In this document: positions 1-5,591 of the stretch, in pieces
Position numbering within the stretch: position 1 is the stretch's first letter
How the letters are laid out: every line of letters begins with the position of its first letter
Origin: Desulfobacterales bacterium HSG17
GTDB taxonomy: Bacteria > Desulfobacterota > Desulfobacteria > Desulfobacterales > Desulfococcaceae
DNA: 5,591 bases
Direction of reading: 5' to 3'
NCBI GenBank assembly: GCA_030377945.1
Contig: JAUCGD010000219.1
Coordinates: 1 to 5,591, forward strand
Made by a program: the position numbers and the translations under genes
Notes under the pieces: generated by a model
What the model saw: the letters and a program-made list of their open reading frames with translations, nothing else
The model's database searches: none
Told to the model about the DNA's origin: nothing

Positions 1-506
1 ATGGTGTATTGATTCTCCCTGTGTTGCTCATCATTTCCTGTTTTGGTTATACCTGGATATTTTTTTTCAAAATATTCATATAATAGATTCTGGGTTTTGA
101 TTTTCTGTAACTGCCTGTCCCTTTCCAATCGCATGTTCTGCATATCCAGGGCCTGTTTTATGCTGAATCTGAGTTCATTTTCATCCCAGGGTTTTAAAAA
201 ATATTTGTAAACCCCTGCTTCATCAACAGCTTTTCTGGCAGTTTCTACATCATTTTGAGCTGTGAGCATTATGGTCTGAATATGAGGATATACCAGTTTT
301 ACTTTGCGCAGAAATTCCAAGCCGCTCATTTCAGGCATTAAATGATCGCTGATTACAAGATCAACATTCTCCTGTTTTAATATTGCAAGTCCCTGCATTC
401 CATTTTGGGCTGTCAGGATGCGGTAGTTATCATCCATAAGATTGCGGGTTATCAGTTTTATTATATTTTTTTCATCATCAACAATAAGTATGACCGGTCT
501 GTCCAT
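1..506 (-). CDS. Response regulator receiver protein, 3' end beyond window
   Basis: This is a CheY-like receiver; 168 codons are visible and no stop is reached before the left edge. The acidic pocket is D10-D11 in 'ILIVDDE', the phosphoacceptor is D54 in 'LVISDHLMPEMSG', the switch residue is T82 in 'IMLTAQ', and the conserved lysine is K105 in 'YFLKPWD'. The receiver ends near residue 121. It is followed by a charged, helical stretch (about 122-149) and then 'KKYPGIT' at 148-154. No DNA-binding or enzymatic output domain is seen, but one could lie beyond the edge. The start is chosen because ATG is preceded by a strong AGGGGGG site seven bases upstream and puts the first beta strand at the N terminus. 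It would receive phosphate from a histidine kinase, plausibly the one encoded upstream (2490-673), from which it is separated by 166 bases containing a large inverted repeat. Family assignment is firm; the output role is unknown. Confidence 0.93.
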   Translation of the reverse strand, partial: MDRPVILIVDDEKNIIKLITRNLMDDNYRILTAQNGMQGLAILKQENVDLVISDHLMPEMSGLEFLRKVKLVYPHIQTIMLTAQNDVETARKAVDEAGVYKYFLKPWDENELRFSIKQALDMQNMRLERDRQLQKIKTQNLLYEYFEKKYPGITKTGNDEQHRENQYT

Positions 507-513
507 AGATTTA

Positions 514-520
514 CCCCCCT
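514..520 (-). promoter_or_regulatory. Ribosome binding site of the receiver protein
   Basis: On the minus strand this reads AGGGGGG, seven bases before the ATG at 506. It is the strongest Shine-Dalgarno sequence in the window. It fixes the start and suggests the regulator is translated efficiently and independently of the kinase upstream. Confidence 0.8.
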
Positions 521-529
521 AAATGTTTA

Positions 530-646
530 ATCAGTTTTCGTGCTTTTAATCGTGCTAGTGCTCGTAATCGTGTTCTTGATCTTGATCTTAATCCAAAGTG
601 ATTCGAGCACGATTACGAGCAAGAGCACGAAAAAGAGCAAGGGCAG
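530..646. repeat. Hexamer-periodic inverted repeat in the intergenic gap
   Basis: The left half reads as successive six-base units in strict phase: tttcgt, gctttt, aatcgt, gctagt, gctcgt, aatcgt, gttctt, gatctt, gatctt, aatcca (536-595). The right half (605-646) carries the same kind of unit in the opposite orientation: gagcac, gattac, gagcaa, gagcac, gaaaaa, gagcaa. As a result 550-575 pairs with 605-630, with three mismatches in 26 bases and a perfect 13-base core (560-572 with 608-620). The interarm loop is about 29 to 35 bases. It lies between the kinase stop and the receiver protein start, so the transcript could fold into a long hairpin that terminates, attenuates or stabilises. There is no T tract directly after the stem, so it is not a classical intrinsic terminator. 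It may also be a dispersed repeat family of the genome. The structure is seen directly; the function is not known. Confidence 0.85.
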
Positions 647-672
647 GAAAATAAATTATCATTGACACTGTA

Positions 673-2490
673 TTATTCCTTTTTTCCCAATCCTGCCCTG
701 GCATTAGTTTTAAAACTTACTCTTATGGTTGAACCTTTTCCAATACCGGGGCTGGAAATATCCAGTGTCCCCCTGTTTGCTTCAACAAACATCCTGCAAT
801 AATAAAGACCGAATCCAGAAGAGTCTTTTCCGGAATTTCCAAATTCAAAAATTGATTCAATTTTTTCAGGTTCAATGCCGATTCCTGTATCCAAGATTTC
901 AAATCCGGATTGTCCCAGCTCGTTATCTGAAAATGATTTGAAAATAATTTCCGGTTCAATACTCTCATCCTCTAAAGCGTCAATGGCTTCATAACTGTTT
1001 TTTAAAAAATTTACCAGTACCTGTAACAGCCTGTTTTTATCTATTATCAGTTCAGGAGCCGGAAACATCAATTCTTTTTTTACTGTTATTTCTCTTTTTT
1101 CCAGGGTGCTCGCCTGTATATTTATGGTGTCTTCAATCAAAGAATTAATGTCTACGCGTTCACGCATCATCTGTCCGCCTGATGTATAAGAATTCTGAAC
1201 ACTAAGTATTTCCGAAACATAGGAAACAGAGTTTTCCAATTTTTCAATTACCTCTTCATTCCAGTTATTTTGTGACTTAAAGGCATCAATCAGGGTTCCC
1301 AAATATTTAAAAATCTCTTTGCCTCTTGTGTCTTCAGTAACATATCTACCTAAATCAACTGCATTTTCCTTCATCTCAATATAACACTTTTCCATGTAAA
1401 TGGCTGACTGCTTATACTGGTCATTTTTCATGCTTTCTATCAGAACTTTCATGGGAGTGACAGCATTACCTATATTGTGCAGGATAACGGCTGCTAGCTG
1501 CGCCCGCCCGGATTCAATGGCATTTTCTACCATTTCTTTTTGGGCTTCCTCAAGTTCGATTAACATTTTGTTAAAAGCCCTGGTTAAAAGATAAACTTCC
1601 AAGGGCCCTGTTTCAGAAATATTACAGTCCAGGGAACATGTCCGCCCCAATGAATCAATCTTTTGTAAAAATACGGATAAAGGTTTTGCCAGCAATTGAG
1701 CACTTATAACTATACCTGCAACCAGTGCCAGCAGATCAAAGACCATTGCCAGCAAGAGATAAAAGTCCAGCCGGCTTAAACCTCTAAATGCTTTGGCCTC
1801 GGTTTCCGAACAGATCAGCACCAGGCTCTCAAATCCGGGAATGGAAATTTGTTTATGTATACATTTTTTATTCTGGATAAATTCAGATGCAAAAAAAAGC
1901 TCTCCCTGTTTACTTTTTATTTCAAAATGTGCCTCCTGTGATCTAATTTCAAGCATTTCGGAAACCTGTTCCGTTCCGTATTCCGCTATAAGAATTCCTT
2001 CCGGCATACCGGAATACAGTATGGGAACAGCAATAATCATCCTATTTAAAGAAATCTCTAAAAAGTCTTTACCATTCATAACCTCTTGAATCCAGTATTC
2101 ATCTGCATAAGATTTTCTTTCCGCTTTATTTGAGATAATATGCCTGCCGCGATAATCAGACATTGTAATTAATATTTCACGCGGGCCTGGAATCCACAGG
2201 GACTGTATAAAAGTAGGCAGATATTTGGCCCTGTCTGTGGTATCAATAAGGCCGTTTACGATGATATTGTTTGCGGCAAGCCCTTTTACCGTATCAACAA
2301 GATTACTTAATTTTCTTGAAGTTTCAGAGGCTGCATGGGCGGCCTGTGCAGCCAGGCGTTCATTCACTTCCTGCCTTACTGCTTGCTGTGCTAAGGTTCT
2401 TGTAGTAAACCAGATTCCAAGCAGTATTATAATGGCCAGGGGAAGCACACGTATAATAATGTATGGAAAAATTCTCAGGGGATGTCTCAT
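673..2490 (-). CDS. Membrane sensor histidine kinase with periplasmic Cache-like domain and HAMP
   Basis: This complete 605-residue kinase has a first membrane segment at about 9-30, a periplasmic sensor region at about 31-240, a second membrane segment at about 243-267, a HAMP linker at about 265-320, and a dimerisation/phosphotransfer region and ATPase domain at the C terminus. The sensor contains Cache/PAS-like blocks ('MSDYRGRHIISN' at 110-121, 'YADEYWIQEVMNGK' at 128-141, 'IIAVPILYSGMPEG' at 152-165); the Cache call is by appearance only. The phosphorylated histidine is most likely H338 in 'AVILHNIGNAVTP'. The ATPase has the N box with N498 in 'VNFLKNSYEAI', the G1 box 'DTGIGI' at 534-539 and the G2 box 'SSGFGLYYC' at 557-565. 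About 100 residues of mostly helical sequence separate H338 from the 'VDINSLIED' entry to the ATPase. It has no receiver of its own, so phosphate must go to a separate regulator. It starts 14 bases after the binding protein stop, implying co-expression. A weak GGGAT site lies eight bases before the ATG. Confidence 0.93.
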   Translation of the reverse strand: MRHPLRIFPYIIIRVLPLAIIILLGIWFTTRTLAQQAVRQEVNERLAAQAAHAASETSRKLSNLVDTVKGLAANNIIVNGLIDTTDRAKYLPTFIQSLWIPGPREILITMSDYRGRHIISNKAERKSYADEYWIQEVMNGKDFLEISLNRMIIAVPILYSGMPEGILIAEYGTEQVSEMLEIRSQEAHFEIKSKQGELFFASEFIQNKKCIHKQISIPGFESLVLICSETEAKAFRGLSRLDFYLLLAMVFDLLALVAGIVISAQLLAKPLSVFLQKIDSLGRTCSLDCNISETGPLEVYLLTRAFNKMLIELEEAQKEMVENAIESGRAQLAAVILHNIGNAVTPMKVLIESMKNDQYKQSAIYMEKCYIEMKENAVDLGRYVTEDTRGKEIFKYLGTLIDAFKSQNNWNEEVIEKLENSVSYVSEILSVQNSYTSGGQMMRERVDINSLIEDTINIQASTLEKREITVKKELMFPAPELIIDKNRLLQVLVNFLKNSYEAIDALEDESIEPEIIFKSFSDNELGQSGFEILDTGIGIEPEKIESIFEFGNSGKDSSGFGLYYCRMFVEANRGTLDISSPGIGKGSTIRVSFKTNARAGLGKKE

Positions 2491-2504
2491 ATTATTTATC
2501 CCGT

Positions 2505-3701
2505 TTATTTATTCCGTTTAACAGGAATGATTACTCCTTCAGAATCATACCCGGCAATTCTGAAATCATCCCTGTTAAGGGCATCATGGTTTTCAGAAGT
2601 AAAGGGCGGTTTATAATCCCGGACAAGTCCTTTGTATTCTTCCAGGTTCTCCAGGGCTGTCCTTACGGCTGGTCTTTCAATTGTTCCGGCTTTTTCAACC
2701 GCTGATTTCAAGAGTTGGATCAGGTCATATGCATGGGCAGTACCTACGGGTGAAAATATATCCCTGGGCGATTGAATATCAGGGTATTTTTTCTTAAGCA
2801 TATCCATAAAATGTTTTGCACGATCCGGAAACGGAGGGTCAATAAAGGAATAAGTCTGCAGGAATACCAGGTTAACCCTGGAAAGCTCTTTTTGGGCTTT
2901 TTGGAAAAAATCCCCGCCCGTAATACCCCAGTGAGATATAATTGGAAGGCGGTATTCCCCTGGCATTGAGGCCATAGAACGGACTGCTACAATTCCTTCC
3001 GGTGCATTGGCTACCATAAGAATTGCTTCAGCACCTGCTGAGCGTAAGCTACTAATCTGATCTGCCAGGCTGTTCACTCCCCACAGAAACCATTGAATTC
3101 CGGCTGGTTCAAGCCCTTTGTTTTTTAATGCTGCTTCCATTGCATTTTTATTGGATCTTCCCCAGCCTGTCTGCTCAAGAAGCAGCCCTAATCTTTTATA
3201 ACCCACGCCTATAGCCTGATCCACAAGAAACCCCCCGGCATACTCATCACGAACAGATACACGGAAGGCATAATTAGGGGTAAAACCGTTTTTAATAACA
3301 GGAGTGCCCGCAGCCCAGGGAACAAGGTAAACAAGTTTTCGTTCATGTATTTTCTCAAGTTCGGCCATGGCAACCGGGGTATGAAGACCGCCTACAACAG
3401 CCACGAGATCTTTCATACCGGAAAAATCTTCAATATTATCAATGCCTCTTGCAGGGTTACCCCTGTGATCTTTGACAACCAGCTCAAAGGACCTGCCAAG
3501 TACACCGCCGGCTTTGTTGATTTCATCAATTGCCAGGATAATCCCCCGACGAATAGCCTCGCCTGATTTTGCTGAGCCGGATGACATATCGGCATCCAGT
3601 CCGATAAGTATGGCATCGGAATCTGCCTGGCCTGCGGGAACATGGAAAAGAAGAAATACGGACACTATTGAAGCTATTATTATAAATCTAAATCTATTCA
3701 T
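2505..3701 (-). CDS. Periplasmic ligand-binding protein, branched-chain amino acid/amide (Peripla_BP_6) type
   Basis: This complete 398-residue exported binding protein has a signal peptide at residues 1-26: Arg at 3 and 5, a hydrophobic core at 7-20, and the likely cleavage site 'AGQA' at 23-26. It has no lipobox cysteine, so it should be soluble in the periplasm. The mature part opens with 'ILIGLDADMSSGSAKSGEAIRRGIILAIDEINKAGGVLGR' (31-70), the usual first strand and helix of the LivJ-like type I fold. 'VVGGLHTPVAMA' (102-113) is the ligand-loop region and 'GVGYKRLGLLLEQTGWGRS' (165-183) is the crossing into the second lobe. Length is typical. In LivJ-like systems the partner is an ABC importer, but no permease or ATPase gene is visible here. 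Instead the next gene, 14 bases on, is a membrane histidine kinase, which suggests a role as ligand presenter for signalling. The ligand cannot be named. A weak GGAAA site precedes the ATG. Confidence 0.93.
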   Translation of the reverse strand: MNRFRFIIIASIVSVFLLFHVPAGQADSDAILIGLDADMSSGSAKSGEAIRRGIILAIDEINKAGGVLGRSFELVVKDHRGNPARGIDNIEDFSGMKDLVAVVGGLHTPVAMAELEKIHERKLVYLVPWAAGTPVIKNGFTPNYAFRVSVRDEYAGGFLVDQAIGVGYKRLGLLLEQTGWGRSNKNAMEAALKNKGLEPAGIQWFLWGVNSLADQISSLRSAGAEAILMVANAPEGIVAVRSMASMPGEYRLPIISHWGITGGDFFQKAQKELSRVNLVFLQTYSFIDPPFPDRAKHFMDMLKKKYPDIQSPRDIFSPVGTAHAYDLIQLLKSAVEKAGTIERPAVRTALENLEEYKGLVRDYKPPFTSENHDALNRDDFRIAGYDSEGVIIPVKRNK

Positions 3702-3790
3702 GATTTTTCCAATAAATTATATTTTTTAAAAGAAAACTATTTAATCCGGAAATCAAAATTTTGTTCTTGCCTGAATTTTACTTAAAAAGT
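3702..3790. other. AT-rich spacer between HD-GYP regulator and binding protein
   Basis: This 89-base, very AT-rich gap could hold a secondary promoter for the binding protein and kinase. I see no clear stem-loop with a T tract. A perfect TATAAT on the minus strand (3716-3721) lies too close to the ATG at 3701 to be convincing. I infer readthrough from the upstream regulator, with an internal promoter possible. Confidence 0.4.
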
Positions 3791-5011
3791 TCATATCTCA
3801 TAAACAAACATAGTTTCCTGTTTCTTTTCCTGATCATATCCAAGAGATTGTTCAAGTTTAATGTCATTATCTCTTTCACTCCATGAAAATTCTGTTACAC
3901 TCCAATATGAATCAATTTCTTTCTTGATCGCAAGCACTTCATCAATAGAGTCGAGAAAAACGTCCAGTATATCAGGATCAAAATCCTTCCCTCTCAATTT
4001 TCTCATAATATCACAGGAAACATCTATAGGATAAGGGTTTTTATATGGTCTCTTTGAAGTCAATGCATCAAACACATCAGCCACTCCTACAATTCTCCCT
4101 GCAAGGGGTATTTTTTCCCCTGCATGACCCTGGGGATATCCGCCGCCATTCCATCTTTCATGATGAGAAACAGCGATTTGTTGAGCAGTCTTCAATACTT
4201 CAGAATTTGAATCAGCTAAAATCTTTGCACCTATTGAACTGTGTTTTTTCATAGTTGAAAATTCATCATTTGTCAGTTTTCCGGGTTTTATCAATATCTG
4301 ATCCGGGATTCCGATTTTTCCGATGTCATGCATTGCTGCTGCATGGAAAATGAATTGCACCTGTTTCTCATCCATGCCGATATTTCTTGCAATAATTTCA
4401 GAGAACTGACTCATGCGAAGGATGTGATCACGGGATTCCGGATCTTTATATTCAGCGGCAGATACCAGCCTTTGTATAGTGTCCTGGTATGCGTCCTGCA
4501 AGGTATCATGTGCCTTGTTCAGTTCATATTCTCTATTTCTTTCCGAATTCCAGTGGCTTGTGAGTGTTCGTGCAAACTGCCTTATTTCATTAGACCTGAA
4601 CGGTTTGTTAAGATAGAAAAGATCATCCCGTTTTGCTTTATGTATAATGTCTTCGGGAGAATATTCGGTGAATGCAGTTACAATAACAATTTTTAACCGC
4701 TTATCAATTTCCCAGATCTGTCTTGAGGTTTCCGCACCGTCGATTCCAGGCATTTTCATATCTATAAATGCAACCGCAAACGGATCATTTTCTGAAATTG
4801 AATCACGAACCATTTGGACAGCATCTTCCCCGTTTTCTGCAAAGGCAAGATCATATTCAGCAACGTCAGGCGTGGAGTGTTCCCCGGTCTCTCCGCCAAA
4901 AAGCAGGGAGCCTTTTTCCAGTGCATTGTCAATCGGTGATATGGAAAAAATTCTTTCATATGATTCTCTAACACCTTTCTCGTCATCAACAAATAATAAT
5001 TTCCTGTTCAT
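3791..5011 (-). CDS. Response regulator with HD-GYP cyclic di-GMP phosphodiesterase domain
   Basis: A 406-residue protein beginning 'MNRKLLFVDDEKG'. The receiver has an acidic pocket at D9-D10, the phosphoacceptor D84 in 'AFIDMKMPG', T112 in 'IVTAF' and K136 in 'LNKPF'. About 30 extra residues (around 25-53, 'SPIDNALEKGSLLFGGETGE') sit between the first helix and second strand. A helical linker (about 150-185) leads to the HD-GYP domain: H196 in 'RDHILRMS', H228-D229 in 'MHDIGKIGIPD' with K232, H257 in 'KKHSSIG', H283-H284 in 'SHHERWNGGGYP' with GYP at 291-293, D312 in 'ADVFDAL' and 'RPYK' at 321-324. All metal and catalytic positions expected for cyclic di-GMP hydrolysis are present, so an active cytoplasmic phosphodiesterase is likely. 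An in-frame upstream extension of 25 residues (to 5086) is rejected because it overlaps the preceding gene and adds unrelated sequence. The start is four bases after the kinase remnant's stop, with GAGGA 11 bases upstream. Confidence 0.94.
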   Translation of the reverse strand: MNRKLLFVDDEKGVRESYERIFSISPIDNALEKGSLLFGGETGEHSTPDVAEYDLAFAENGEDAVQMVRDSISENDPFAVAFIDMKMPGIDGAETSRQIWEIDKRLKIVIVTAFTEYSPEDIIHKAKRDDLFYLNKPFRSNEIRQFARTLTSHWNSERNREYELNKAHDTLQDAYQDTIQRLVSAAEYKDPESRDHILRMSQFSEIIARNIGMDEKQVQFIFHAAAMHDIGKIGIPDQILIKPGKLTNDEFSTMKKHSSIGAKILADSNSEVLKTAQQIAVSHHERWNGGGYPQGHAGEKIPLAGRIVGVADVFDALTSKRPYKNPYPIDVSCDIMRKLRGKDFDPDILDVFLDSIDEVLAIKKEIDSYWSVTEFSWSERDNDIKLEQSLGYDQEKKQETMFVYEI

Positions 5012-5015
5012 TTTA

Positions 5016-5257
5016 TTAAGATTCCTCATTTGGTTGATTAAAACGGAGGAGCACGGTTGCTCCGCACCCTGTTCCCGGGCTTTCAAGTGTCATTGTACCG
5101 CCATTATCTTCGACAAACTTTTTGCAATAATACAGGCCGAAACCCGATGATTTTTTTAAGGATTTACCTAAAACGAATAATGTATCCAGCTCTTGAGGCG
5201 AGATACCGTTTCCGGTATCTTCAAGTTCCATAGTAACCGATTCGTTATCCGAATATG
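5016..5257 (-). pseudogene. 3' remnant of a histidine kinase (ATPase domain C terminus only)
   Basis: About 79 residues survive, from 'YSDNESVTMELEDTGNGI' to '...RFNQPNEES'. They contain the G1 box 'DTGNGI', the G2 box 'SSGFGLYYC' and the closing strands ('GGTMTLESPGTGCGATVLLRF'). They align directly with residues about 520-594 of the intact kinase at 673-2490, sharing 'SDNE', 'SSGFGLYYC', 'FVE.N.GT' and 'SPG.G.G'. Missing are the sensor, membrane segments, phosphorylated histidine and N box, so it cannot bind ATP or phosphorylate itself. The minus-strand frame stays open upstream to 5444, but that part is low-complexity and unlike any kinase. It overlaps a plausible plus-strand coding remnant, so I take the homology to end near 5255. 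The cut is a rearrangement point rather than gradual decay, because the remaining sequence has no frameshift or stop. Confidence 0.8.
5023..5027 (-). promoter_or_regulatory. Ribosome binding site of the HD-GYP regulator, inside the kinase remnant
   Basis: GAGGA on the minus strand lies within the last codons (Asn-Glu-Glu-Ser) of the kinase remnant and 11 bases before the ATG at 5011. The kinase stop at 5016-5018 is only four bases from this start. That is the arrangement of translational coupling, and it shows the regulator once followed a full kinase gene in one operon. An alternative ATG at 5027-5029 has no such site. Confidence 0.6.
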
Positions 5258-5258
5258 T

Positions 5259-5402
5259 CCCTCCAGGGTGCGTACTGCTGTTCTGGCCTGCGTGGCCGGG
5301 TTTATGCTGGGGGTGGCCTTTGTTGTTGGAATGGCTATTTTTAGGAAAATCAGGAAGTCGCTTGAGATGTATCAAAAAAAGGGGACAACTCCCTTTACTT
5401 GA
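5259..5402 (+). pseudogene. Possible 3' remnant of a membrane protein (Wzz-like C-terminal segment)
   Basis: Read on the plus strand, this stretch encodes 'PSRVRTAVLACVAGFMLG' followed by 'VAFVVGMAIFRKIRKSLEMY' and a short tail, and ends at TGA 5400-5402. It is one long hydrophobic helix flanked by basic residues, the pattern expected of a C-terminal membrane anchor. The Pro-basic start and glycine-rich helix resemble the ends of Wzz/polysaccharide chain-length proteins, but this is a resemblance by eye only. The frame continues upstream to an ATG at 5193, but that part is antisense to the well-supported kinase remnant, so it is not original. There is no start codon of its own at the junction. 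The alternative is that this is chance open frame; the sharp end of kinase homology at the same place favours a genuine fragment. Confidence 0.35.
5378..5396. repeat. Small inverted repeat AAAGGG...CCCTTT
   Basis: AAAGGG at 5378-5383 pairs with CCCTTT at 5391-5396 around a seven-base loop (GACAACT). It sits inside the last codons of the plus-strand remnant, just before its TGA. It resembles short 'AAAGGGGACA' type hairpins dispersed in some genomes, but with a single copy here that link is a guess. Confidence 0.4.
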
Positions 5403-5420
5403 AAAATTAAGTTTTCGAGT
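5397..5420. repeat. Stem-loop at the end of the plus-strand remnant
   Basis: ACTTGAAAA (5397-5405) pairs with TTTTCGAGT (5412-5420) over nine positions with one G-T wobble, around a six-base loop. It spans the TGA stop of the plus-strand remnant. The position fits a transcript end, but no T tract follows and the stem is AT-rich, so a terminator role is uncertain. Confidence 0.35.
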
Positions 5421-5442
5421 GTATGTTATTTGAAGTACACTC
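5417..5442. repeat. Inverted repeat GAGTGTA...TACACTC
   Basis: A perfect seven-base inverted repeat (5417-5423 and 5436-5442) with a 12-base spacer. A second overlapping pairing, GTATG (5421-5425) with CATAC (5442-5446), can form instead. It lies about 90 bases before the plus-strand gene start at 5530 and could be an operator or a hairpin. No promoter can be placed beside it with confidence. Confidence 0.4.
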
Positions 5443-5529
5443 ATACAAGTCGGCTCTACATTTATATTCCACGGTTCGATGTGAGCGTAAGTTCCTGGCT
5501 GTTTAATAAAAAAAGAGAGGATAAAACAA

Positions 5530-5591
5530 ATGAAGATTGTAAAAAGAGAACTAGCATTAAAATCACAAAAAAAGAAAAGAATATCCGGCAG
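5530..5591 (+). CDS. N terminus of an unidentified plus-strand protein
   Basis: The first 20 codons (MKIVKRELAL then KSQKKKRISG) are open to the right edge. ATG is preceded by GAGAGG at 5515-5520, a nine-base spacing, which is a credible ribosome binding site. The visible sequence is strongly basic, with eight Lys/Arg among the 20 residues after the Met. This could be the cytoplasmic lead of a membrane protein or the start of a nucleic acid binding protein; nothing more can be said. It points away from the minus-strand operon and lies beyond the rearrangement point, so it probably belongs to an unrelated unit. Confidence 0.55.
   Translation, partial: MKIVKRELALKSQKKKRISG

Noticed and set aside
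530..646. CRISPR array or repeat-coded peptide
   Set aside because: The repeat unit is six bases with no unique spacers, and the array is inverted on itself; no reading frame with start and ribosome binding site covers it.
3716..3721. Perfect TATAAT on the minus strand as a promoter for the binding protein
   Set aside because: Transcription would start about eight bases before the ATG, leaving almost no leader, and the matching -35 position reads only TTAAAT. The region is so AT-rich that chance matches are expected.
5012..5086. N-terminal 25-residue extension of the HD-GYP regulator
   Set aside because: It overlaps the kinase remnant on the same strand, has no ribosome binding site, and places unrelated sequence before the first receiver strand.
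4328..5150. Long plus-strand open frames opposite the HD-GYP regulator
   Set aside because: They are antisense shadows of a gene with complete, well-ordered motifs, and their translations show no domain of their own.
5258..5444. Minus-strand extension of the kinase remnant to an ATG at 5444
   Set aside because: The encoded residues (rich in His, Ser, Asn and Pro) look unlike any kinase, lack the N box, and are the complement of a better plus-strand reading.
5473..5480. GGTTCGAT resembling a tRNA T loop
   Set aside because: The flanking bases form only a three-base stem, and no acceptor, anticodon or D arm can be drawn around it.

Overview
The window reads as a piece of chromosome from a moderately AT-rich, Gram-negative, signalling-rich bacterium. 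A sulfate-reducing deltaproteobacterium of the Desulfobacterales type is my best guess. It rests on the style of the two-component proteins (an 'HNIGN' histidine box, an HD-GYP response regulator with an enlarged receiver, a stand-alone periplasmic binding protein) and on hexamer-periodic 'AATCGT/GCTCGT' intergenic DNA. The taxonomic call is inference, not something read directly.

Layout. Nearly everything is on the minus strand and is transcribed from right to left. In that order: the 3' remnant of a histidine kinase (about 5257-5016); a complete receiver plus HD-GYP response regulator (5011-3791); a complete exported periplasmic binding protein of the branched-chain amino acid/amide family (3701-2505); a complete transmembrane hybrid-less histidine kinase (2490-673); a 166-base gap holding a large hexamer-periodic inverted repeat (about 530-646); and a second response regulator (506 to beyond base 1), which runs off the left edge. 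Spacings of 4, 89 and 14 bases suggest that the kinase remnant, HD-GYP regulator, binding protein and intact kinase form one operon. The 166-base gap may separate or attenuate the last regulator.

The right end is a different world. At about 5253-5268 the minus-strand kinase homology stops abruptly. A plus-strand reading frame takes over that looks like the C-terminal membrane segment of a truncated protein ending at 5402. Two genes that have both lost their 5' portions are therefore joined head to head, which is the mark of a rearrangement or of an assembly join. Beyond it lie small hairpins and the first 20 codons of a new plus-strand gene starting at 5530.

How it may work together: the binding protein has no transporter permease or ATPase beside it. 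It sits directly upstream of a kinase with a periplasmic sensor domain, so it may present a small ligand to that kinase. Output would go to the receiver-only (or receiver plus tail) regulator and to the HD-GYP regulator, whose active-site residues are intact and which would be expected to degrade cyclic di-GMP. The loss of the first kinase leaves the HD-GYP regulator without its immediate partner. None of these functional links is proven by sequence alone.
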